From: Trissonchulus latispiculum | Taxonomy: Eukaryota; Nematoda; Enoplea; Enoplida; Ironidae | DNA: 64,000 bases | Direction of reading: 5' to 3' | NCBI GenBank assembly: GCA_030248195.1 | Contig: JASAND010024033.1 | Coordinates: 1 to 64,000 of the forward strand | Shown here: positions 46,736-55,476 of the stretch, one piece after another | Position numbering within the stretch: the first letter of the stretch is position 1 | Layout of the letters: every line of letters starts with the position of its first letter | Program-made: the position numbers and the translations under genes | Notes under the pieces: model-generated | The model's input: only the letters and a program-made list of their open reading frames with translations | What the model was told of the DNA's origin: nothing | Databases searched by the model: none

Positions 46736-48170
46736 TGTGGCGCCCTGGCCAGGGGTCCGGACCGTGGACCGTGGCCAAAACGGCCAAAAATCGATTTTTC
46801 CAAAAGTGGCCATGTCTGGTATCAAATGAAAGCCCGTGGTGAGGCGAACATTTTTTGTCATTGGAGGACCCCTCCAAAGTGGCCCCAGCGGCCTGTGGCG
46901 CCCTGGCCAGGGTCCGGACCGGTCCAAAATGGCCAAAAATCGATTTTTCCAAAAGTGGTCAAGTTTGATATCAAATGAAAGCCCTTGGTGAGGCGAACAT
47001 TTTTTGTCATTGGAGGACCCCTCCAAAGTGACCCCAGCGGCCTGTGGCGCCCTGACCAGGGTCCGGACCGGTCCAAAATGCCCAAAAATCGATTTTTCCA
47101 AAAGTGGCTAAGTTTGGTATCAAATGAAAGCCCATGGTGAGGCGAACATTTTTTGTCATTGGAGGACCCCTCCAAAGTGGATCCAGCGGCCTGTGGCGCC
47201 CTGACCAGGGTCCGGACCGGTCCAAAATGGCCAAAAATCGATTTTTCCAAAAGTGGCCAAGTTTGGTATCAGATGAAAGCCCTTGGTGAGGCGAACATTT
47301 TTTGTCATCGGAGGACCCCTCCAAAGTGGACCCAGCGGCCTGTGGCGCCGTGACCAGGGTCCGGACCGGTCCAAAATCGATTTTTTGAAAAGTTTTCAAG
47401 TTTGGTATCAAATGAAAGCCCTTGGTGAGGCGAACATTTTATCTCATTGGAGGACCCCTCCAAACTGGTCCCAGCGGCCTGTGGCGCCCTGACCAGGGTC
47501 CGGACCGGTCCAAAATGGCCAAAAATCGATTTTTCCAAAAGTGGTCAAGTTTGATATCAAATGAAAGCCCTTGGTGAGGCGAACATTTTTTGTCATTGGA
47601 GGACCCCTCCAAAGTGACCCCAGCGGCCTGTGGCGCCCTGACCAGGGTCCGGACCGGTCCAAAATGCCCAAAAATCGATTTTTCCAAAAGTGGCTAAGTT
47701 TGGTATCAAATGAAAGCCCTTGGTGAGGCGAACATTTTTTGTCATCGGAGGACCCCTCCAAAGTGGACCCAGCGGCCTGTGGCGCCGTGACCAGGGTCCG
47801 GACCGGTCCAAAATCGAATTTTTTGAAAAGTTTTCAAGTTTGGTATCAAATGAAAGCCCTTGGTGAGGCGAACATTTTATCTCATTGGAGCACCCGTCCA
47901 AACTGGTCCCAGCGGCCTGTGGCGCCCTGACCAGGGTCCGGACCGGTCCAAAATCAATTTTTTGAAAGGTTTTCAAGTTTGGTATCAAATGAAAGCCCTT
48001 GGTGAGGCGAACATTTTATCTCATTGGAGGACCCCTCCAAACTGGTCCCTAGCGACCTGTGGCGGCCTGGCAAGGGGTCCTAATTGGTCAAAAATCAAAA
48101 TTTCCAAAAGTTGTCAAATTTGGTTTTAAATGAAAGCCCTAAATGAGCAGAGCAACTTTTGTCATGTATA
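46736..48170 (+). repeat. Satellite-like array, monomer about 139-151 bp, ten units
   Basis: The core ATGAAAGCCC recurs near 46825, 46973, 47118, 47269, 47412, 47558, 47709, 47848, 47987 and 48130. Each unit has TTTGGTATCAAATGAAAGCC, then GGTGAGGCGAACATTTT, GGAGGACCCCTCCAAA and a palindrome-rich GGCGCCCTGACCAGGGTCCGGACCGG end. Variants recur three to four units apart, indicating higher-order repeats. Long frames here are artefacts of units with few stops. Confidence 0.9.
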
Positions 48171-48204
48171 TAACTGCATATCCAAGGTTACGGTGCTGGA
48201 TGGC

Positions 48205-48505
48205 TTTTAAAATAGCCTTCCTGCCTAAGATAACGCACCGTGTAAGAAGTTATGAAAAGGCCATGAACAGTGGCCTTCCTGCCTAAGATAACGCACCGTG
48301 TAAAAAGTTCTGAAAAGGCCATGAACAGTGGCCTTCCTGCCTAAGATAACGCACCGTGTGAAAAGTTCTGAAAAGGCCATGAACAGTGGCCTTCCAGCCT
48401 AATATAACGCTCCGTATATAATGTTCTGTAGAGGCCATGAACAGTGGCCTTCCAGCCTAAGATGACGCACCGTGTATAAAGTTCTGAAAAGGCTATTAAC
48501 AGGCA
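48205..48505 (+). repeat. 59 bp tandem array, five units
   Basis: Units read CCTTCCTGCCTAAGATAACG then CACCGTGTAAAAAGTTCTG and AAAAGGCCATGAACAGTGGC. GGCCA-tgaacag-TGGCC pairs in each unit. CACCGTGTA also occurs in the arms of the neighbouring foldback element, so the two may share ancestry. Confidence 0.85.
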
Positions 48506-48643
48506 TTTTTCCGCTTCAGCAAATACATTCAGTTGAACTAGAACGTTTTCATCCAGCCTATTTGCGGTAGCTAGCTTTGCTTACATTGTGTATATATGCA
48601 ACTTCTCTGACATGATTTTCTCTGCAGCGGAAAAATAAGCGAA

Positions 48644-49743
48644 ACTAGGGGGAAAAATGCCCTCGACGGGCAACCAACTTGGTAGAATAGGGAAAGACTT
48701 GAATGTTAAATACACGGTGCATGGTTACAACTGAGATTCTGCTGAAGCGGAAAAATGCCGTTTCTCAGCGACTAAAATGACAGAAACCAGCTTTGTGCGC
48801 CGAATAGTGAATCTACTCGGCGACTAAAATGAAAGAAACCAGCTTTGTGCGCCGAATAGGGAATCTACTCGGCGACTAAAATGAAAGAAACCAGCTTTGT
48901 CGCCGAATAGGGAATTCCCTCCTTCCGCCCTATTCGCGCGAACTTTGAAGCCTGTTATGTGTTGCTTTGCTGAATAATGAGAGAGCTTCAGAATCGCAGA
49001 ATTACTTCAGAATGCAAAACAACAGTTTTATCAAGCACTTACGTAAGTCAAGGTTTTCACAGACATAAATACGATGTCTTCGATGTGCTATCAGAAACAT
49101 TGAGAGCATATATAACACATATTATAGGGGTCGCTGCCGCGACCCCTGTGATAGGTGTGCTCTGTGCTGATCTTGCCGAGAATTGATACAATCAAACATT
49201 ATATATATAAAATGAAATGCGATTGATTGTGTATGTTTTAGCACAAGGACTGTCGACCACAAATTGTTTAAACTGCATATATACTTATTGTTGCTTTCTG
49301 TTGGTAGCTCAAAAAGAAATTAATCTAGCGCCACCCCTAGCCTCCACGCAACCGGTACGAGAAATGTCATATTGAGCGCAATGCTTACGTTTGCAGTTCC
49401 TAACAGAATAATTACCTATATATTTCCTCCCGAAAGACGATAAGTTCGCGCGAATAGGGCGGAAGGAGGGAATTCCCTATTCGGCGACAAAGCTGGTTTC
49501 TTTCATTTTAGTCGCCGAGTAGATTCCCTATTCGGCGCACAAAGCTGGTTTCTTTCATTTTAGTCGCCGAGTAGATTCACTATTCGGCGCACAAAGCTGG
49601 TTTCTGTCATTTTAGTCGCTGAGAAACGGCATTTTTCCGCTTCAGCAGAATCTCAGTTGTAACCATGCACCGTGTATTTAACATTCAAGTCTTTCCCTAT
49701 TCTACCAAGTTGGTTGCCCGTCGAGGGCATTTTTCCCCCTAGT
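48644..49743. mobile_element. 1.1 kb foldback element with exact-length 302 bp arms
   Basis: The left arm 48644-48945 and right arm 49442-49743 are inverted copies of equal length and near-perfect identity. Outer ends are ACTAGGGGGAAAAATGCC and its complement. Each arm holds three tandem units of about 52 bp with CGACTAAAATGAAAGAAACC. The 496 bp loop contains a clamp hairpin. No target duplication is evident. The right end stops 9 bases before the ATG of the FAD-binding exon. Confidence 0.85.
49126..49147. repeat. 9 bp clamp hairpin in the foldback loop
   Basis: AGGGGTCGC (49126-49134) pairs with GCGACCCCT (49139-49147) around TGCC, followed by GTGATAGGTG. Confidence 0.8.
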
Positions 49744-49752
49744 GTTATTGTA

Positions 49753-49922
49753 ATGGTTATCTGCAGTCGACCAATTGCAGCCGCTGTCCGATCTCATGTC
49801 TCCAAGTCTGTACCGACATCATGCAAAGTAGCAATAGCTGGAGGTGGCTATGGTGGCTTGTCGATTTTATTTCACTTGCTTCAAAAAGGACATAGCGATG
49901 TTTACTTGTTTGATAAGCTTCG
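49753..49922 (+). CDS. Exon of a FAD/NAD-binding oxidoreductase
   Basis: The peptide contains CKVAIAGGGYGGLSILFHLL and then HSDVYLFDK. This is a beta-alpha-beta Rossmann dinucleotide fold with GGGYGG and a following acidic strand end, as at the N-terminus of flavoprotein disulfide-reductase-like enzymes. An ATG at 49753 gives a short basic, Ala/Ser/Arg-containing leader that could target mitochondria. The exon ends at a good donor, CG|GTAAGA at 49922/49923, in phase 2. A strong acceptor, TTATCTGCAG, ends at about 49764, so this could instead be an internal exon starting there. The specific enzyme cannot be named from one exon. Confidence 0.6.
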
Positions 49923-51514
49923 GTAAGAAATATCTGTCCATTTCTTTCCTTTCGCTTTTAAGCCAGATTGTCGGTTAGAATCAAAAGTTTTGTTCTTTAC
50001 GTGCCACTGTTGTAACTGTGAAACAGGGTATTTTTAGGGATTTGATATTTGATTCGGGGGGGAATTCTAGGGGGGGGAAGATTTTTTGCGAAAAGATGAC
50101 AAAAATTGGTATTTTTGGCCTATTTTGCACGTAGAAACGCAATATACATATATATTCTTAAAAATCGCCATTTAAATTTAAAAATTTTAACGCTGTACGC
50201 ACGTTTAGCAGAATAAATACTTCAACTTGGCAGTTTCTATGCACGTTTAGATCAAATGTTTTTAAATCGCCATTTAAATTTAAAAATTTTAACGCCCTAC
50301 ACACGTTCAGTCAGAACATGGCATAGGTGTTGCTAGCTACACGTTCAGAAATGTGTACCTTACGTACCAAATTTATGTTAACCCGGCTTGTTTCTGCGAA
50401 AATTACAAGATTAAACGATTGTGCGACTGTGTAACGTGAAATTTCAAATATACAGCATATATATATATATATCTTCTTAATTGTGGGAAATTTGGCGTAA
50501 TTTTTCGTAATTAAATTGAAGCACTTCGAAAAGTTCGGACAGAAAACAGTACCTGTGATTCGCTCATTTGATGTGAAATAGATTTTAATTTTAGTTGTGA
50601 CTGTTTTATTTTAATTAAAATTTAAGAGTTGGATATGGGACAAGTGCTCTGCCGGCCGGTTGGCTCAGTGCTGGACATCTATGGCAGAGCTTAGAAGCCC
50701 AGTCCGTAGCTTTATCGTCTTTGAAAACGATGCGGGCACTGAATGCGGTTTACCCTTTTGTTGGTAAGGTGGATGAAATTATTTGGTGTCTAAATTTGTA
50801 ATGCCTGTATAATGCTTTCCTCGCTATTAGATAATGCTAGAATATCATGCAGGTAAATAGACGGACCACATGTCATAATTTTTTCACATTGTACGTACGT
50901 ATTACATGTCATAATGGCCTGTTTATTTAATAACATATATATAGGTGCCTACTATATCGGGGGTAACTTACAACAGACAGAGCGTAGAGGCTAAGACCCC
51001 ACTTGGAGATTTTGCTTCACTTGACAGGATAGACCAATTGCCAGCGGTTCTTTCTTCAAGTTATATTCAAATTGAACCGACCTAGTAGTTCATTGTATTT
51101 ATAAAAAGTGTATACAATCAGTTTTGATCTACGATTTTGTAGCAGTGGAAGAATGTGGACGATTGATGATAGCCAGCTCGGACTACTCGTCGTACAATCT
51201 TGATAGAATGTTCTCAGTTGCTGCGTTAGTGATCTTTTCTTTCTTGTTACTGAACTTGTTCTCACTTGCATTAGTTTTTTCTTGTAAGTGTCCAGCGTAC
51301 CCTGTTGCACCAATCAGTGTATTGCATTCACTATGGTGCTTAAAGCCTGTACGTATATATGTGTTCGCGTATGTATGCTTACGCGAGATTAATATTTTGG
51401 ATTACTATTGCATCCCTTCATATTTTTACGTCTTGCGGCCTAAGGGCACTGCCCTTGTGAGTTTAGGATGTTTGGGCCGTGCCGAGGGTTAATTTTTTCA
51501 TCTCTCCTTTATAG
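49923..51514 (+). other. Probable intron
   Basis: AT-rich with no confident gene. It includes G-runs after a CAGGGTATTTTTAGGG end (about 50025), a duplicated ATCGCCATTTAAATTTAAAAA segment (50164 and 50266), and an AAGGGC/GCCCTT hairpin at 51442. A further exon near 50970-51080 (reading YNRQSVEAKTPLGDF) is possible but unsupported. Confidence 0.35.
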
Positions 51515-51620
51515 TATGCATTTGCTTGATATTTTCAGTGCACTGGGAATGAAACCGGAGTTTCTATCACGTCTGCAGGTCGAGCAGAGGTTTGGGTTTG
51601 AGCCTAATTTAAAATTTAAG
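51515..51620 (+). CDS. Possible second exon of the oxidoreductase gene
   Basis: A clean pyrimidine tract and AG (ends 51514) precede, and AAG|GTTTGT follows at 51620/51621. The internal peptide has a coding-like composition, including GMKPEFLSRLQVEQRFGFEP. Its phase, one base completing a codon, fits the phase-2 end of the exon at 49922. I do not recognise the domain. A one-in-three phase match is weak evidence. Confidence 0.35.
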
Positions 51621-51814
51621 GTTTGTCAATTTTGCTTTTTTAATTCTGTAATTTGTTGAAGAAGATTAAACACGTGTAGCCACGCTGTTTATGGGTGCCG
51701 GTAGTTTGTAATGAGGGTTGCCCCAAGTATCGAAAAGCTAGGACTTGAAGTTTACAATTTTTGGAATATGTTCAGTTGTAATTTAGATATATTACATATA
51801 TACATGTATACATG

Positions 51815-52030
51815 TTATGCGTAAGGTGGTGACTCCTTTTGGGCACATTCTATTGGTTGACGGTTCAAATGAAGATGAAATTTGATGAAACTTTCCAAAA
51901 TAAGTTCTTTTAGCATTCTAACACCGTCCAGGCAATCCCGCTTCAAAACTTCGACGTCTCCGTTCACGGCGGTTTTAGCCAATTTTTGACATTTAGACAG
52001 TAGCTGCATAGCTTCAATATATTCATTTTC
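51815..52030 (-). CDS. Possible small exon, unidentified
   Basis: The minus-strand frame gives a helical, charged peptide of about 65-70 residues ending with a stop at 51815. It includes QKLAKTAVNGDVEVLKRDC and LDGVRMLKELILESF. The composition is more protein-like than that of the surrounding short frames. No family is recognised and no splice context is decisive. Confidence 0.25.
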   Translation of the reverse strand, partial: ENEYIEAMQLLSKCQKLAKTAVNGDVEVLKRDCLDGVRMLKELILESFIKFHLHLNRQPIECAQKESPPYA

Positions 52031-52798
52031 TTTATATTTATATATTGAGCTTCACATTTTTGCTTTTTAAAGCAAGTTTCTAGATTTTGTGTACCGTGAG
52101 ATATAGCTGATTTTCTTATTTTGGCGTTGAAAACTTGTTATTTTTGCAGAAATCAAATAATCCGCCATTACTTGAGCTACGCAAGTCGTAAAATTAAACT
52201 AAGGGCGTCAATTTGAAGGACTCGTTGAGGCCAATTATTCGTGGCGTTGTAATCTTCTAAATGCTATCCCGTACGCTGCTATCATAAAAATTTTTTCCAT
52301 TTCCAAATTTTTTCCAAAATGACCAAATTTTTTCCAGCGATTCTGGAGCATTTGCTATGCAAGTTAGAGGGTTGCCACTTCCTAGACGTGTTTTACACAA
52401 AAATACCCAGGGACCCTTTTTTAGTTGCCCCGATTGCTGCTTTCTAGCTAAAGTGGTCGCCTGCCAAAGTTGGGAAAAGTAGGCAAAATTCAGGTTGCGC
52501 ATACATTTTTGCTAATTTCTTCACCACGAACAGCGATTTCATAACAACTAAAAAAGGGTCCCCAGCTATTTGATATTGCAATCCAATAATGTGGCCGACG
52601 CCTCTCGGAAAAATTTACTTTAGTCTGCAAAAAATCTGGAAAATTAAATTACTTCGAAAATGCTGTAAAATAATTTCCGAGAACTAAAGTTATGTTCACT
52701 GTATTCATTAGAAAGAGAAAATATTTAGCTGCATTTTGATATAAAAATGGCTTCTTAACTCCAAGGAATGAATGAGTAATAAGGGTTCAAAGTTGATC

Positions 52799-53200
52799 AG
52801 GGGTTTTTCTAGGCACAAATAAGTGGGGGGACGAGTGGGGGGGACGCCCCCCCCCCCACTAGTGGGGGGGGGGGGGTCCAAAATGGGGGGGGGGGGGGAA
52901 ATAAAATGGGCTAAAAATGCCAAAAATACAGTATAAAAAGCCTGTTTTCTACATAATACTGCTATAACTAAGCTTAAAAGTGCTCAAAAATTGAGTTTTA
53001 GCACCAAAATAGACCATTTTCGACGAAAAAATTCCGGCGAAGCCGGAAAATTTTTGAAAAATTTGACCAAAAATCCTAAAAATTTGACATTTTCTGGGCA
53101 CTCTAGGTGGAGTGGGGGGGGGAAGCCCAAAAAAGTGGGGGGGGGAACGAGTGGGGGGGAACCCAAAAAGTGGGGGGGCGCCCCCCCAGTAAAAAACTCC
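52799..53200. mobile_element. About 400 bp hAT-like element with G/C-run interior
   Basis: The ends resemble AGGGGTTTTTCTA and the complement of GGAGTTTTTTACT. AGTTGATC before (52791-52798) and AGTTGATG after (53201-53208) make an 8 bp duplication with one mismatch. The interior is dominated by runs of G and C, with AAAATTTGACC linkers. Confidence 0.5.
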
Positions 53201-53458
53201 AGTTGATGTCCCCAAAAGGAATCGCCACCTTAATAAGTTACGAACGTTTTTGCTGACTTTTGCCCAAAAATAATGATCTTTCGCATCTGAGCCGTCAGAT
53301 TTGGAATAGGAATATTTCTCTTAAAATTTACTCTTTTGTTTACTTTGGACTTGGTTTTATCCCATGTTTTTTAAATATTTTTCAGTCCGTCTCTCGGATA
53401 GTCCCATGGCCGGTAATCCATGTATATACCTACGTTGCGCTTGACTATGTCATTTGAT

Positions 53459-53460
<2 letters not shown>

Positions 53461-53500
<40 letters not shown>
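53461..53500. repeat. (TA)n microsatellite
   Basis: About 40 bases of TA repeat lie directly before the clamp hairpin of the second array element. It is the likely insertion target. Confidence 0.85.
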
Positions 53501-53502
<2 letters not shown>

Positions 53503-53528
53503 GTAGGGACGCGGTAGCGCCCCTACAT
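53501..53528. repeat. Clamp hairpin upstream of the second 146 bp array
   Basis: ATGTAGGG (53501-53508) pairs with CCCTACAT (53521-53528). CGC/GCG continues inside after one A-C mismatch, with a GGTA loop. ATAATATGGG-like text follows, matching the AATAGGG after the 45862 hairpin. Confidence 0.8.
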
Positions 53529-54285
53529 AATATGGGTGTAAAGGCGTCTGCGCGGCCCCCTGGAGACCGTGTTGGCCTGGAGCCAGCTAATTAGAGGTTC
53601 GGGAGGGGTAAAAATGTTACCATCGTAAAGTACTCGAGTAGTACTACAAGTATCACCATACTTTTGGTTCGAATACGAAACTTCAAATTTTTGCACTTGG
53701 CAACAGTTAGTTTGCGTTTGTTTTTTTTAGGTGAATAACGCTTTTCGGAAGTGCATTTTCTAGCGAAGTGTTGGAACGCTGTGGGCATTTTGGTCCAATA
53801 CTACTGTTATATGTTGGTAGACAGTATCCCCCATGCTACCTTTTTGGTCATTTTGGCACCTGGCCAATTTTGGCTCTGTGCCAAGGCCCCAAAGTCGGAC
53901 TTTCGCTATTTTGGCACTTCGGTTGTGGTGGACTTTTTGTTCTCAGGCTAGCAGCTAGATCGGTTTGGTTTATTTTATTTGAATATTTCGGCCAATGCAC
54001 ACAAAGTAACGAGGGGGATTTTTTAATTTCGCTCTGTAGCTTTCAGGAGATAGGCCCAAACTTTGCATTTTTTCACCTGTTTTGGCGAAAAGTTTCTAAG
54101 TTCCACTTTTACTAGAAATGGCCTAAAAGTCATTAAAAATGGCGTTTTTCGGCCTTGGGGTGGTACCCATATATGGCAAATCGGGGTTCGCTGAAAACGG
54201 TGAGGTGAGGTGAGGTGAATACTGCTGAGGTCGGTGGATGTGACCCCTGACCCCCACGGCCTGCGGGTCGTGGGTCAGGTGGGGG
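53529..54285. other. Leader of the second array element
   Basis: TTGGCCTGGAGCCAGC at about 53572 matches the leader of the first array element. The rest is diverged. GGTGAGGTGAGGTGAA lies near 54202. No gene was recognised. Confidence 0.45.
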
Positions 54286-55095
54286 TCAAAAATGAAAGTC
54301 TTCAAAGGTGGTCAAGTTTGGTATCCAATGAAAGCCCTTAGCGAGGCGATCAACTTTTGTTATTATGCCACCCACAAAAAGTGGCCCCACCGACCTGTGG
54401 GTGGGTGCCCCACCCCCAGTGGGTCCGGTGTGGGTCAAAAATTAAAGTCTTCAAAGGTGGTCATGTTTGGTATCAAATGAAAGCCCTTGACGAGGCGATC
54501 AACTTTTGTCATTATGCCACCCACAAAAAGTGGCCCCACCGACCTGTGGGTGGGTGCCCCACCCCCAGTGGGTCCGGTGTGGGTCAAAAATGAAAGTCTT
54601 CAAAAGTGGTCATATTTGGTATCAAATGAAAGCCCTTGGCGAAGCGAACAAGTTTTGTCATTGTACCACCCACGAAAAGTGGCCCCACCGTCCCGTGGGC
54701 GTGTGCCCCACCCACTGTGGGTCCGTGTTGGGTCAAAAATGAAAGTCTTCAAAACTGGTCAAGTTTGGTATCAAATGAAAGCCCTTGGCGAGACGAACAA
54801 CTTTTGTCATTGCACCATCCGCGAAAAGTGGCCCCATCGTCCTGTGGGTCCAATGGGGGTCTAAAATGAAAGTCTTCAATACTGGTCGAGTCTGGTATCA
54901 AATGAAAGCCCTTGGCGAGATGAACAACTTTTGTCATTGTACCTCCCACGAAAAGTGGCCCCACCGACCTGTGGGTTGGTGCCCACACCCAGTGGGTCCG
55001 GTGGGGCTCAAAAATGAAAGTCTTGGTCAATTTTGGTACTAATGAAAGCCCTTGGCGAGGCGATCAACTTTTGTCATTTTGCCACCCACAAAAAG
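54286..55095 (+). repeat. Satellite-like array, monomer about 128-149 bp, six units
   Basis: ATGAAAGCCC recurs near 54329, 54477, 54626, 54774, 54902 and 55042. Units share the AAGTTTGGTATCAAATGAAA core and the TTGGCGAGGCGA...TTTTGTCAT segment with the array at 46736-48170. The second half, GCCACCCACAAAAAGTGGCC and GGGTGGGTGCCCC, is different and has its own inverted pair. Confidence 0.9.
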
Positions 55096-55476
55096 TGTGG
55101 GATGCCCGGCTCCTTCTTAACTCATTATATATAATCTCACTGGAAACGCATCCATCATTAAGCCGGAAAATTAAGCTATGCCAACCAATTAAACTAGTTA
55201 AGTCAAACAATAGAAAATTTTGAAAAATTCGCTTCCTGATTTTTTCACTGCAAAATTTGGTACCAAAATGGGGATCCACTTTTTTGATGGGGAAGTTCGT
55301 TCATGGAGGCCTTCCCTTGCCAATTCTCCCTCGGCCTCGACATACGAGCTAGTCTTAAGGCCAATGTTTAACAATATTGGAATATTGTCAGAGAATCTTT
55401 AAAGTGCTAAGAGGACAAGAAAGTAAAATGCTCCTCCGGAGCATCGAAAAGTAATAAGGGTGGATGAGGTGAGGTT

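Noticed and set aside
46571..48129. Overlapping frames of 70-144 codons on both strands
   Set aside because: They track the 146 bp tandem units, repeat the same peptide with frame changes and are open on both strands. This is a satellite artefact.
50650..50720. tRNA-like or SINE head (GGTTGGCTCAGTGCTGGACA)
   Set aside because: There is an A-box-like word but no B box and no cloverleaf could be drawn. A GCTCTGCC/GGCAGAGC pair encloses it instead.
51124..51492. 122-codon plus-strand frame with a hydrophobic stretch
   Set aside because: A membrane-like segment alone is not enough. The frame spans the probable intron and its acceptor region.
52257..52502. 81-codon minus-strand frame
   Set aside because: No domain and no splice context. 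It looks like repeat-derived text.
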